DNA of 64,000 nt from Streptomyces sp. HB132 (GCF_016909575.1 NZ_JAFBGA010000001.1:1-64000), one strand, 5' to 3'; shown: positions 8,363-17,244, numbered from the stretch's first letter. Notes: a model not told the origin generated them from the letters alone. Made by a program: numbers and translations.

Positions 8363-9221
8363 AGGTGAAGCCTCCGAACCCGTCGACCGCGCCGGCGATC
8401 TCCTCGGCGCTGGATGCTCTGTTGTCGCCGCCCACGGGCGCAGGACCGTCCTTCTGAGAGTGGGTGACGGCCTTCCAGTCGCCGTCGACCCATTGCAGTT
8501 CCATGGTGATGGTGAACCAGCCGTCCGTGACGGGCTTGGTCGATCCTTCGCCTGCCAAGCCGATCAGACCGGAGCACCAGACTTCGACGGTCGCTCGGTC
8601 TGCCTCCGACGTTGTCGCTTTGGTGCCGATGGGTGTCGTCCGGGAGACAAAGGCGAAGCCGGTGGGGGCGGTGCCGTCATCGTTGAGACCGACGTTTCTG
8701 AAGAAGTCGGTCGAGTACGCCTCATCGAGCGTGGTCCGGAACTTGGCAATGGAAGTTGGTGCAATGACTGCGTCGAGGATGCCGTCACGCTTCGACTTGT
8801 CGAACATCTCCGCTGACCCCAGCGCCACCGCGTAATTCGCCGCCGCGCTCTGCGCCCCCTGCTCGTCGTGCGCGAACCCTGAGGCGATCGTGCCGTTCTT
8901 GCCCGTGACCGGCTTCGTGCCGGTCGCGGCGGTGGGGCCCGCCCCTGCTGCGGCGGGGTCCTTCTCCTTGCCACCGTCCGAGGCGCCGCCTCCGCTCTGG
9001 TTCGCGAACGCGATCGCTGCGATGAGCAGCACCACCACGCCCACCACCATGATCAGTGAGCGGGAGTTCCGGGCGGGTCGGCGGCCGTATCCGTCGACGT
9101 CGTCGCCACCGCCGGGCAGACGCGTGCGCGTCTGGCGTGTCCCGCCGAGGGTGCTGTACGCGTCGTCCGAGCGGTCTCCCGGCTCGTTGCCGCCGTAACC
9201 CCGCTCATCGCCCTGACTCAT
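8352..9221 (-). CDS. cmdE: CmdE-like single-span (possibly VirB8-like) protein
   Basis: A 289-residue protein. A hydrophilic, Gly/Arg-rich cytoplasmic N-terminus precedes one membrane helix (about residues 56-73, starting LIMVVGVVVLLIAAIAF). A low-complexity linker and an external domain of about 180 residues follow. The order of a helical segment (SAAANYAVALGS) then strands ending in GWFTITMELQWVDGDWK is what an NTF2-like VirB8/TcpC domain looks like. That fold assignment is inference. ATG 9221 has GAGGGGG about 11 bases upstream. It lies second in the cmd operon and overlaps cmdD by 11 bases. Confidence 0.7.
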   Translation of the reverse strand: MSQGDERGYGGNEPGDRSDDAYSTLGGTRQTRTRLPGGGDDVDGYGRRPARNSRSLIMVVGVVVLLIAAIAFANQSGGGASDGGKEKDPAAAGAGPTAATGTKPVTGKNGTIASGFAHDEQGAQSAAANYAVALGSAEMFDKSKRDGILDAVIAPTSIAKFRTTLDEAYSTDFFRNVGLNDDGTAPTGFAFVSRTTPIGTKATTSEADRATVEVWCSGLIGLAGEGSTKPVTDGWFTITMELQWVDGDWKAVTHSQKDGPAPVGGDNRASSAEEIAGAVDGFGGFTYAR

Positions 9222-9406
9222 GCCGCGTACGCCCCCTCAGCCGTGTGCGGATCCGCGTAGTACGACGGTAGCGCTGCTGGTTTCCGCGTGGGCGCGGTGT
9301 GGTGACTCGACATCAGGGGACGCAACCTCTGCCGGTGGGCACGACGGACGGATGGTGTGGGTGGACGGGGGCGACCCCCGGGGGCAGTGGTGGCCTGACG
9401 GCCGGG
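9222..9406 (-). other. Intergenic gap between cmdF and cmdE
   Basis: A gap of 185 bases inside an otherwise tightly packed operon. It holds GGGGGCGACCCCCGGGGGC (9366-9384), which can form a short G/C hairpin. This could attenuate transcription so that the small cmdF is made in excess, as is usual for pilin-like subunits. No gene was seen. Confidence 0.4.
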
Positions 9407-9715
9407 TCAGACAGCCATTCCGTACACAATGGTGAACAGTGTGCCCAGCGATCCGATGATGAAGACGCCGGTCAGCCCTGCCACGATCAGCCCTTTGCCC
9501 TGCTCCGCGCTGAAGGTGTCCCGCAGCGCCGTCGCGCCGATGCGCTGTTTCGCCGCACCCCAGATCGCGATGCCGAGGCAGAGCAGGATGGCGATCGCCA
9601 TCACCACCTCGATCATGATGCGTGCCTCGTTGCCCAGAGTCCCGAACGGCCCCCAGTTCGGGGCGATTCCGCCGATGATGGTGGTGATGTCGCCCTTTTC
9701 CGCTGCCAGGATCAT
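9407..9715 (-). CDS. cmdF: CmdF-like small two-span (pilin/VirB2-like) membrane protein
   Basis: A 102-residue protein with two hydrophobic segments (EVVMAIAILLCLGIAIWGAA and LIVAGLTGVFIIGSLGTLFT) joined by a basic loop. This is the topology of VirB2/TrbC pilin-type subunits. ATG 9715 is preferred because GGTGA lies six bases upstream. An ATG at 9799 would add 28 residues that look untypical. It is the first gene of the leftward operon and is separated from cmdE by 185 bases. The name is by recalled position (SCO4131). The pilin function is inferred from size, topology and operon place. Confidence 0.65.
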   Translation of the reverse strand: MILAAEKGDITTIIGGIAPNWGPFGTLGNEARIMIEVVMAIAILLCLGIAIWGAAKQRIGATALRDTFSAEQGKGLIVAGLTGVFIIGSLGTLFTIVYGMAV

Positions 9716-10086
9716 GTAAGTCACCGCCCCTGTTGGGTAGTTCGCAGCCCGCGCCGTGCGACACGGGTCGGTCTCTATCTTCGCTGATGAAACCGGCATC
9801 GCACGACGCCTTCCCGGGTCTCTTTACCCGGATCTCGCACGTTTGACCGGGGAAGCCGCCCTGACCTGCGGCTTGCGCCGGAATCTGCCCGCATATGCAT
9901 GGTTACTCTGTGTATCACGGGGTGTGACGGCTAGCAACGACGGTGGCCAGGGGTTCCGGGTGCGGTCGATGCGTTCACGGGACGCGGGGCATTCGTACGC
10001 GCTGTTCGAGAGCCGTGTGTGCGCCGGTGGCTTCAGGTCGACGTGTCGTCAGGCGCCGTGCGGGGAAGGCCCAGCGACCCTTTACG
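9716..10086. other. Intergenic region with the presumed cmd operon promoter
   Basis: About 370 bases between cmdF and the DUF402 gene, both leftward. A relatively AT-rich patch (9888-9925, around CATATGCATGGTTACTCTGT) is the best place for the cmd promoter. No gene, tRNA or integrase remnant was recognised. This is also the left edge of the accessory block that separates cmdF from the lytic transglycosylase gene. Confidence 0.4.
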
Positions 10087-10746
10087 TCACAGCACGGTAC
10101 GCAGGGGCGCCGGTCCCCTGGCGGGGGTCTCCCAGTGCGACGGTGGCTTGAAGTCGCACCAGGAGCCGTCGAAGGGGAACGCCCTCGCCTCGATGAGACG
10201 GACAACGCGTTCCCCCTCCGCGCGGATCTCCGACGCCTCTCGCGCGGACCAGTACGCGGGGTGCCCGGTCTTCTGGGCGAACGACCGCTCGTCCTTCCAT
10301 CGTCGGCTTCGCTCCGGTGTCACGGTGATGTCGAGCTCGTGGTCGGCCACGTCGATGTCCTCGCCGCGATGGGTTCGGTGTTCGAGATTCACGTACCAGC
10401 CACGGAACTTCCGTCTCCGCCCGAAGAGCCAGAGCACCGCGTGACCGGCCCCGGCCGGCTGGTGGATGAGGGCGCTGCCCATCGGCCACCGTCCGGCCTT
10501 CGCCGGATAGCCCTGTGCGGGCCGGTCTTCGGGCGCGATGTCCCGGAGGTGGGCTCCACGAGGCAGTCCCGTACGCCACATGGGGGTGCCGGTCTCCAGC
10601 CACACCAACTGGCCCTCGTGCGTGCGTTCGACGAGCCGTACGGGTACGGAGTAGCTGAGGTGCCCCCCGATGAAGAGGTTCCAGCGGAGGATCTGCCCGG
10701 CCCCGGCCCCGCTCCCGGCCTCCATCCCCCGTGCGGCCCCGGTCAT
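10087..10746 (-). CDS. DUF402 domain protein
   Basis: A 219-residue protein with a DUF402-like core. Visible features are the beta-rich SVPVRLVERTHEGQLVWLET segment, the aromatic FRGWYVNLEHR motif, and the acidic HELDITVTP motif typical of DUF402 (FomD/Ntdp-like) proteins. Members are nucleoside di- or triphosphatases or of unknown role, so the activity here is uncertain. The start at 10746 overlaps the stop of the upstream reductase gene (ATGA), showing translational coupling. An internal ATG (10725) is an alternative start. Confidence 0.75.
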   Translation of the reverse strand: MTGAARGMEAGSGAGAGQILRWNLFIGGHLSYSVPVRLVERTHEGQLVWLETGTPMWRTGLPRGAHLRDIAPEDRPAQGYPAKAGRWPMGSALIHQPAGAGHAVLWLFGRRRKFRGWYVNLEHRTHRGEDIDVADHELDITVTPERSRRWKDERSFAQKTGHPAYWSAREASEIRAEGERVVRLIEARAFPFDGSWCDFKPPSHWETPARGPAPLRTVL

Positions 10747-11645
10747 CGCGCGAGCAGCGTCAGGTCCTCGGCGGTGAGTCGCAGCGCGCCGGCGGACACG
10801 TTCTCGACGAGGTGGTCCGGGTTGCCGGTGCCGGGGATGGCCAGCACATGCGGTCCCTGGTGGAGCGTCCAGGCCAGTCGCACCTGCGCGGCCGTCACCG
10901 CGTGGCGGCGTGCGACGGTCAGCGTCGCCTCGTCCTGGTTGCTGGCCGCGCCTTCCTCGCGCCCCGAGCCGGCGATGGCGAAGAAGGGGACGAACGCGAT
11001 GCCCTGTTCGCCGCAGGCGCGCAGGAAGGCGTGGTCGTCGGCCGGGGAGTCGAGGCCGTACGCGTTCTGTACGCAGACCACGGGTGCGATGCCCCGAGCC
11101 TCTGCCAGCTGTTCCGGTGTGGTGTTGGAGATGCCCAGGTGGCGGATGAGTCCGGCCGTGCGGAGTTCGGCCAGAGCGCCGAAGAGGTCGGCGACGGGAG
11201 CGGAGGCCCCGCTCGGCGCGAGGCGCAGGTTCACCACGTCCAGGTGGTCCCGGCCGAGCTGGCGCAGATTCTCCTCGACCTGGCCGCGCAGCTGCTCCGG
11301 ACCGGCCCACACCCACGCGCCGGAGGGGTCCCGCCCGGGGCCGACCTTGGTCGTGATGACCAGGTCGTCGGCGTACGGGGCGAGCGCGCTGTTGATCAGC
11401 TCGTTGGCGGACCGCAGCGGCGAGAAGTAGAAGGCGGCGGTGTCGATGTGGTTCACGCCGAGCTCGACGGCGCGACGCAGGACGCGCAGCGCGCGGTCCC
11501 GGTCGCTGGAGGTTCCGCCGGCGAACGCCGTGCCGTCCTGGGCGAGGCGCATCGAGCCGAAGCCGAGGCGGTTGACCGTCAGGTCACCCAGCTTCCAGGT
11601 GCCGGAGGCCGCGGCGTTGATCGTTCCAAGTGATGAGGGCATCAT
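10743..11645 (-). CDS. Aldo/keto reductase
   Basis: A 300-residue NADPH-dependent aldo/keto reductase with a TIM-barrel fold. Seen are GFGSMRL near the N-terminus, the catalytic Asp and Tyr in DTAAFYF, the catalytic Lys in TTKVG, and the cofactor segment IPGTGN near the C-terminus. The barrel strand that usually carries the active-site His reads DVVNLRLA, as in the YdbC/PdxI-like branch that reduces pyridoxal. The substrate is therefore only a guess. It is translationally coupled to the DUF402 gene. Confidence 0.85.
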   Translation of the reverse strand: MMPSSLGTINAAASGTWKLGDLTVNRLGFGSMRLAQDGTAFAGGTSSDRDRALRVLRRAVELGVNHIDTAAFYFSPLRSANELINSALAPYADDLVITTKVGPGRDPSGAWVWAGPEQLRGQVEENLRQLGRDHLDVVNLRLAPSGASAPVADLFGALAELRTAGLIRHLGISNTTPEQLAEARGIAPVVCVQNAYGLDSPADDHAFLRACGEQGIAFVPFFAIAGSGREEGAASNQDEATLTVARRHAVTAAQVRLAWTLHQGPHVLAIPGTGNPDHLVENVSAGALRLTAEDLTLLAR

Positions 11646-11796
11646 CGGATTCTTTCACCCGCCCGGCTTCCGCGGGCGGCCGATGACGACACCGGCGGCG
11701 TGCGACGGTGGTGTGCCGGGTGGTGGTCGGGCCGCGACCTGGCGCCCTCGGGGAAAGGGGCCCGGGGGCCTGCCGAAGCCCCTCGGCCCTCGTGAC

Positions 11797-12372
11797 TCAC
11801 CTGTCCGCCCGTGCGGACGCTCCGGCCTTCCACTGATCGGCCGTGACCCGCCACACCACGGTGATTCCAAGCTCTCCGGGGGCGGCCGGTCCGTCGGGCG
11901 CGGGACCGCGTCCGGCCTCCGTGAATCCCATGCGGCGGGCCACCGCCCCACTGGCCGGGTTGGCGGCGTCGTGGTGGATCTCCAGGCGGTCGATGCCCGT
12001 CAGCCGGAATCCCTGGTCGACGAGTGCGGTCGCGGCCGCCGTCGCGTGGCCCCGCCCGGTCCATCGAGGGCGCAGCCAGTAGCCGATCTCGAGTCCGCCC
12101 GCACCGATGCGGCGGTGGAGGCCACAGCTGCCGATGACGGTGGAGTTCGAGGTGATCGCGTAGCCGAAGGTCTCCCCGCTCACCCACTCCTCCTGGTTGC
12201 GGGCGAGGAAGGCGGCGCCCTGCCGTCTGTCGTGGGTCGCCGCCCAGGGCATCCACGGCATCAGGTGGTCCAGGGAATCCGAGATCGCCTCGTGCAGGGC
12301 GTCGAGGTCGCTCGGGTGCCACCGGCGGAGTTCCACCCGGCCGTGGCGCAGCAGTGCAGGGGGCTCTTCCAT
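11797..12372 (-). CDS. GNAT-family N-acetyltransferase (RimJ/RimL-like)
   Basis: A 191-residue acetyltransferase. The N-terminal RHGRVELRRWHPSDLDALHE and the core LEIGYWLRPRWTGRGHATAA (acetyl-CoA-binding R-x-x-G-x-G/A) match the RimJ/RimL group, which acetylates N-terminal or small amines. The conserved N-x-A-S-x-x-V-x-x-x-MGF element (NPASGAVARRMGFTEAG) is present. It lies 60 bases downstream of the polysaccharide lyase gene on the same strand. The substrate is unknown. Confidence 0.83.
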   Translation of the reverse strand: MEEPPALLRHGRVELRRWHPSDLDALHEAISDSLDHLMPWMPWAATHDRRQGAAFLARNQEEWVSGETFGYAITSNSTVIGSCGLHRRIGAGGLEIGYWLRPRWTGRGHATAAATALVDQGFRLTGIDRLEIHHDAANPASGAVARRMGFTEAGRGPAPDGPAAPGELGITVVWRVTADQWKAGASARADR

Positions 12373-12432
12373 GGCCCGGATGCTCTCGCGGTCGGGGGGC
12401 GCCCGACAAGCGCATTGTTCGGGCCTGCTCCC

Positions 12433-15003
12433 TCAGGCCCTCCGCGTCAGAGTCGCCGTGAAGCTGCCGCCGTAGGCACGGTCGGTCGTGATGTCGAGGC
12501 GGGTTCCGCCGGGGACGTGGCGGACGCGGACTCCGGCGTCCGCCGAGACACGCCGCAGGGGCCGGCCGTGGAAGGTGATCGATACCGTGCTCCGCGTCGT
12601 CGTGGGGTCGGACACCGCGACGGAATACGTGCCGCCCGCCGTCCGGCGCAGCATGACCGATGCCGGCCCGTCGATCGAGAGGCGCCCCACGCGGTGCGTC
12701 CCGGGGGTGAAGGCGTTGGCGGCGGTGATGCCGAGTTGCGTGTGTGCTGCGGCCTGCAGACGGTCCGTGTTGGACAGCACGGAGAGCGGTCCATGGGCGT
12801 ATGAAGCGAGTTGCCGCGCGGAGGCGTTCGGGACGAGGGCGTGTGCCATGGAGGTGGGCTCCGCTCCGGCGACCTGCTCGTAGGACAGTGTGAAGAGCTG
12901 CTTGGTCACTGCCGTGTCCGCGTTGGCGAGGCGCACGAGGCGCCTGCTCCGGGTGACCGTGTCGAGCGCGACCACCGGCGGCGGGCCGGACAGGAAGACG
13001 TACCCGACGGAGGTCCTCTGTCCTTCGTCGGCGTACCGCAGCCAGGCCGGTGGGGCGGTCGCGGTCCTGCGCCAGGGGGATCCGTCGCGCAGGCCGCCCG
13101 TGACGGCGACGGGAGAGGAGGGATCGGCGATGCGGCTGTCGACCGTCGTGGTCACCGCGCGGCCCGACAGGCCGGTCACGCCGGCGGACAGCACGAGGAT
13201 CTCGTCGTCGAACATGAACCAGGACCTGGTGGCAGCCGCCGCGCGGTAGGCCACGAAGTCCTCGGGCAGGGTGCCTGCCTGCTGCGCCGCGTACGCGGCG
13301 TCGTCGGACTGCACGAGACCGGCCACGCCGTAGGCGCCGAGGCGGGTGCCGCCGGAGAAACCCTGAGTGGCGCGCGGGAAGTAGACGTACGTGTTCTGCG
13401 ACTCGGAGGACGAGGTGAAGCCGCGCTCGGGGTTGTCGTACCAGAGGGTGCCGTACAGCTCGGGGACGGTGCGCCGCGTCTCGGAGGGAGCGGTGACGCC
13501 CGCGAGGCGGTGGGGCGGGACAGCGGTGAAGTAGTCGACGCCGTACGCCTGCCGCTGGTCCGCACCGGACAGGTACAGGTAGTGGGCGCCCGAGCCCTGG
13601 AACCACGGCATCAGGTTCTCGCCGCTCATGTACTCGTACATGCTGACGCGGGCGGAGCTGCGGGCGAGCGCGAACGCGTAGCCGGGCCGGCGGTGGACGG
13701 TCCGGTCCATCGCGTTGTACGCGGCGTGGGCGGCCGTCGGGACGAGATCCCGGGCGGGCGCGGGGGAGTCCAGGATGTCTGCGTAGCGGGCGATGCTGAC
13801 GGGGGAGACGAAGGCGGTCGGGTCGAGGCCGGTCCTGGAGGTCTGCCGGACGTGTTTGACGTAGCCCGCGAGGGCCTCCGCATCGTTGCCGGACGTATGC
13901 GCGGACAGGTCGACGACTGCCTCCACGACGGCGGTGACGTCCGCGTATCCCGTGCCGGTCCGTGAGACCGCTCGCCCCTTGACGATCTCCATCATCCAGC
14001 CCTCGAAGATCAGCGGGGCGAAGCCGTCGGCCACCCAGCCCCGTACGACACCGACCAGGCTGTCGTCGGGGACGTAGCCGGTGCCGTCGAGGATCTTGAC
14101 GGTCTGGACGATCCGGGTGAGCAGTCCTCTGCCGTAGGAGCCGGTGTACGCGACGGAGCCGTGCTGGACGAAGGACCCGTCGGCGTAGAACCCGTCCGTT
14201 ACCCCGTGGCGGGGGAGGTAGGGGTCGATCGTCGCGAAGACGGTCAGTTGGTCGGCGAGGGCCTTGGTGATGCGGGTCTCGTCGTCGAGCAGGGCGCCTT
14301 GGAGGATCCGGTTCGTCGTGATGTCGGCGAGATTGGCGCCGGTGTGGAAGCGCGAGTCGAGATCGACGTCGCCGTTCTTTCCGTTGCGCAGGTAGGCGTC
14401 CGTGGAGGTGACGTACGTCGCGGTGAGATCGGGCCGGTAGGCCGCGAGTTCGTCCCGGAGCAGGACCAGGGTCCTGGTCGCGTAGCCCGGGATCCCGATC
14501 TCCCAGTGGAACCAGTTGCCGTAGTAGCCCTTCGACTGATCCCCGAACCAGTCGTCGTGGAGCCGGGCCAGGGCGTCGACGACCCGGCGCCGGACCGTCG
14601 CGTTCCCGTACAGGCCGGAGGCTTCTGTGCCGGGGAGACAGGTGGCGAGAGCGATCTCGTAGAGGTACTGGTACGACGTGCTCAGGTTGGGGTCGCTGGT
14701 GCCGAGTGGTACGCCTTCGAAGATCTCGCCCGGCCCGGCGCCGTCCAGCGCGGTGAGCCGGGCGTGCGCCGCCGTCCGGAGCGCGTCGAGTTTGGGGGCG
14801 ACCTCCGGGCGGGCGTTGGACTCCGTGGTGCCGGCGAAGACGGCGACGGTGTTGCGGAGGAGGGTGGCCGGAGGGTCCTGCGGAGATCCGTTGGACGGCC
14901 TGGGATTCGGGGAGGCGGCCGCCTCCGTGCGGAGTGTCCGGGACGCCGTCCAGAGGGCGGCGGCGGGGATCGCGGACAGTGCGGAACGACGTGAGAGCTC
15001 CAT
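12433..15003 (-). CDS. Secreted polysaccharide lyase family 8 (hyaluronate/chondroitin/xanthan lyase-like)
   Basis: An 856-residue secreted lyase that should cleave uronic-acid polysaccharides by beta-elimination. ATG 15003 follows CTGGAGC at a good distance. A signal peptide with paired Arg (SRRSALSAIPAA) may be Tat- or Sec-type. The alpha/alpha-toroid part holds the family-8 catalytic signature: Asn in GNWFHWEIGIP and His in DGSFVQHGSVAYTGSYG with its Tyr. A central beta-sandwich and a C-terminal sandwich end in LTRRA. Length and order match PL8 enzymes. Exact substrate specificity cannot be read from the sequence. It belongs to the accessory block and lies divergent from the next gene. Confidence 0.9.
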   Translation of the reverse strand: MELSRRSALSAIPAAALWTASRTLRTEAAASPNPRPSNGSPQDPPATLLRNTVAVFAGTTESNARPEVAPKLDALRTAAHARLTALDGAGPGEIFEGVPLGTSDPNLSTSYQYLYEIALATCLPGTEASGLYGNATVRRRVVDALARLHDDWFGDQSKGYYGNWFHWEIGIPGYATRTLVLLRDELAAYRPDLTATYVTSTDAYLRNGKNGDVDLDSRFHTGANLADITTNRILQGALLDDETRITKALADQLTVFATIDPYLPRHGVTDGFYADGSFVQHGSVAYTGSYGRGLLTRIVQTVKILDGTGYVPDDSLVGVVRGWVADGFAPLIFEGWMMEIVKGRAVSRTGTGYADVTAVVEAVVDLSAHTSGNDAEALAGYVKHVRQTSRTGLDPTAFVSPVSIARYADILDSPAPARDLVPTAAHAAYNAMDRTVHRRPGYAFALARSSARVSMYEYMSGENLMPWFQGSGAHYLYLSGADQRQAYGVDYFTAVPPHRLAGVTAPSETRRTVPELYGTLWYDNPERGFTSSSESQNTYVYFPRATQGFSGGTRLGAYGVAGLVQSDDAAYAAQQAGTLPEDFVAYRAAAATRSWFMFDDEILVLSAGVTGLSGRAVTTTVDSRIADPSSPVAVTGGLRDGSPWRRTATAPPAWLRYADEGQRTSVGYVFLSGPPPVVALDTVTRSRRLVRLANADTAVTKQLFTLSYEQVAGAEPTSMAHALVPNASARQLASYAHGPLSVLSNTDRLQAAAHTQLGITAANAFTPGTHRVGRLSIDGPASVMLRRTAGGTYSVAVSDPTTTRSTVSITFHGRPLRRVSADAGVRVRHVPGGTRLDITTDRAYGGSFTATLTRRA

Positions 15004-15026
15004 CAGCACGCTCCAGAGTGCGGCCC

Positions 15027-15038
15027 GTAAGCGCTTGT
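15027..15038 (-). promoter_or_regulatory. Palindromic LacI-type operator candidate upstream of the lyase gene
   Basis: GTAAGCGCTTGT contains the perfect 8-bp palindrome AAGCGCTT, the core of many LacI/GalR operators. It lies about 25 bases before the lyase start, where it could block transcription. No LacI gene is adjacent. The nearest is at 54828-55871. Confidence 0.3.
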
Positions 15039-15206
15039 TGCCTCTGAGCCCAGCCAAGCAACGGGCGTACACCGGTGTCAACGGGCCGGTGCGATGTCGC
15101 GGGCCGTCGCGATGTCGGTGCCGTCGTCCACGGTCGGTCGTATGACGACTCGGGGCAGGGCTTTTCGGGCATCCAGTCCGGTGGGCGCGGCGTTACGGTG
15201 GCGGGC

Positions 15207-15935
15207 ATGACGGAGAACGGTTCTTGGACGTGTCCGTCGCAGGCGCGGGTGCGGGGGGCGGGTCGGTACACGATCACGGTCGTGCTGCCGCCGTTCCCGG
15301 ACCCCTCCGACGGCCTGCCGCCCAACGATCCGCACGCAGCGCGGGAGTTCGCCGGATCGTTCGGGACGGTGGACGGGGTTCTGGAGTATCAGGGGGAGCG
15401 GAACATCAGCGACGGCTTCTCCCCGGCGACCCGCGACGACCTTGACCGGATCCAGGTCGGGAGGTGGGGGAACGTCCTCGGCGTCTCGGATCCCGCTTTG
15501 GCCGACGGGGGCCACTCGTGGCCGGTGCTGGAACAGGTCAGGAACCTGGCGGAGCGGTTCCCCGGGGCGAAGGTCATCGGCGGGGCGGTCGTCGACCGAG
15601 GGGAGACCCACGAGGAGGCCGCGTGGGCGGTGCCCGGCTTCGAGCTGGTGCACTCCGAGGGCTGGCCGTCCGAGGCAGACACGTCGCGGTGGACGCTGAC
15701 GGGTGATCCACAGGCCGTCCTGGAGGCCTGTGGGATCACGGCGCGGGAGGCGAAGGAAGCCGATGTCGCGTACGACCCGGACGATCCTGCCTCGACGTAC
15801 TGGGGCGGCCTCGGGGAGCTGATCCTCGGCGCCCATCGCCCGTGGAGGCGCAGGAGGGTGAGGACCTCGGTGTTCACCGTCCGCCACACTCACTCCGCCA
15901 CGGACCTGATGGAAGAGGTCTGGCTCTCCGACTAG
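15207..15935 (+). CDS. Conserved hypothetical protein (unknown function)
   Basis: A 242-residue soluble, acidic protein with no family I can name. It begins with a beta-rich segment (GAGRYTITVVLPPFPDP). Two further blocks look like paired strand-helix units (HSWPVLEQVRNLAERFPGAK and DPQAVLEACGITAREAKEAD). No signal peptide, membrane helix or catalytic motif is visible. ATG 15207 is chosen because upstream codons would run through the promoter region of the divergent lyase gene. It stands alone. Confidence 0.62.
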   Translation: MTENGSWTCPSQARVRGAGRYTITVVLPPFPDPSDGLPPNDPHAAREFAGSFGTVDGVLEYQGERNISDGFSPATRDDLDRIQVGRWGNVLGVSDPALADGGHSWPVLEQVRNLAERFPGAKVIGGAVVDRGETHEEAAWAVPGFELVHSEGWPSEADTSRWTLTGDPQAVLEACGITAREAKEADVAYDPDDPASTYWGGLGELILGAHRPWRRRRVRTSVFTVRHTHSATDLMEEVWLSD

Positions 15936-16118
15936 CTCCTGGCCCCGGTGGTCCTCGTGGCCACCTCGGGTTGCACGCGAGCTTCCGCGCAGCAGTCAGA
16001 CTGAGGCAGCGCGCGTGATCGTCGATCCAGTGCCGCCATGGCGGCAAGAGTGTCCACCTCGAGCGCTTCAAGCCGTCCGACGGGGAGCCGGCTTCTCGAT
16101 CAGGAGAGAGTTTCGACC

Positions 16119-16532
16119 ATGACCGATTTTGTCCGCACGGGGAGGTTGTTCCGCGTCGTCGAGTTCAATCCGTCCCACCGGCAGCTCTTCCTGCGGAGCG
16201 AAGCAACACTGGTCGACCAGACCACCACACGCGTCGAGATCTACATCGGCCATGTGGAACTGATGCTCCTCCAGCCCTACTACAGGAACGGGCTCCACAT
16301 ACGGCGCGCCAGTTCCGAGGAGTTCGCCGTGCTGAAGGAGCGGCACGGGTTGGAGTCATCCGATGCCGAGTACACCTGGATGCTGGACCCTGACGGAGAC
16401 AGCTTCGTCATCGGGGGTATCCCGAGCTGGCGCGAGGCGGACTACGAGTCGATGGGCGACCGGGAATCGCTGTACGACTGGTCCAAGCCCTGGCCGCCGG
16501 ACTTCCCGGTGGAGTCGGGCTGGGTCGGCTGA
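16119..16532 (+). CDS. Hypothetical protein
   Basis: A 137-residue soluble protein of unknown function. ATG 16119 follows AGGAGAGAG at about nine bases, a convincing ribosome-binding site. The sequence is rich in aromatic and acidic residues (for example EYTWMLDPDGDSF and YDWSKPWPPDFP). It has a beta-rich N-terminal half (RLFRVVEFNPSHRQLFLRSE). It could be an immunity-like or other small regulatory fold, but nothing specific was recognised. The preceding 180 bases hold no gene. Confidence 0.65.
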   Translation: MTDFVRTGRLFRVVEFNPSHRQLFLRSEATLVDQTTTRVEIYIGHVELMLLQPYYRNGLHIRRASSEEFAVLKERHGLESSDAEYTWMLDPDGDSFVIGGIPSWREADYESMGDRESLYDWSKPWPPDFPVESGWVG

Positions 16533-16608
16533 CTCGTCTTTGTGCGGCGGACCCAGCCGGGCGCAATCCACCCGCTCCGCCCGGGCGGAGCGGCCATAGG
16601 GTGCACCG

Positions 16609-17223
16609 ATGGAAACTGAACAGCGTTGGACCAGCAGCGTGGTGCGAAGATCCCCGTATCTCGCCGGAGCCACGATCTTGCTGCCCCTTGCAACCGCTGC
16701 GGGCTGGAGCAGTCTGATCCTGGTTGTCCTGGGGCATGTGATCCCGGCCTGGGTGGTGAGTACCTCGCTGCTCGTCATATCGATGATCCTGATAGGCGTT
16801 CATAGGGTCCGGCAGCTCTACGCAGCGGACGACCGGGCACCCGTGCCGCGTCTGGGCCTGCCACGCTTCGTCCTCGGCCTGCTGGTTGCCGCGGCCGGAC
16901 TCGGCAGTGCGTTTGGCGCAGTCAGCGATCTCACGGGTGGTGCGGACTACCGGATACTTCAGCCCGCCGGTCCTGACGGCTGTGTGGCTGTGGTGCGGGA
17001 GACGTCTTTCCTGAAGATCAGCAACGGCGAGGTGTACGCGGTGGGCCGCACCGGAGTGGCTTGGCGGCCGTCAGGTTCCTGGGTGGCGGACGACATTTAC
17101 CGGCCCGTGGCCGAAGGCACGTACGAACTGCGCTGGAGCGGGTCCAGCGGCATGCTCGCGGTCAGCGGGTCCGCCACCGACCCGATCGTCGCTTCGGAAC
17201 TGAACCCGCTGGAGTGCGGCTGA
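16609..17223 (+). CDS. Small membrane protein of unknown function
   Basis: A 204-residue membrane protein. Three hydrophobic stretches are clear (about residues 18-41, 43-64 and 86-105), followed by an external domain of about 100 residues. That domain contains a Cys in GPDGCVAVVRETSFLK and a final Cys near the end (NPLECG), possibly a disulfide pair. No enzyme motif was seen. It is convergent with the DUF397 genes. Confidence 0.62.
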   Translation: METEQRWTSSVVRRSPYLAGATILLPLATAAGWSSLILVVLGHVIPAWVVSTSLLVISMILIGVHRVRQLYAADDRAPVPRLGLPRFVLGLLVAAAGLGSAFGAVSDLTGGADYRILQPAGPDGCVAVVRETSFLKISNGEVYAVGRTGVAWRPSGSWVADDIYRPVAEGTYELRWSGSSGMLAVSGSATDPIVASELNPLECG

Positions 17224-17244
17224 ACGATGGTCCTGCGCGGAGCG

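Noticed and set aside
11642..15325. Very long leftward open frame of over 1,200 codons
   Set aside because: It is out of frame with the polysaccharide lyase and acetyltransferase genes on the same strand, is dominated by Arg/Pro/Gly, and has no domain. This is the usual high-GC shadow frame.
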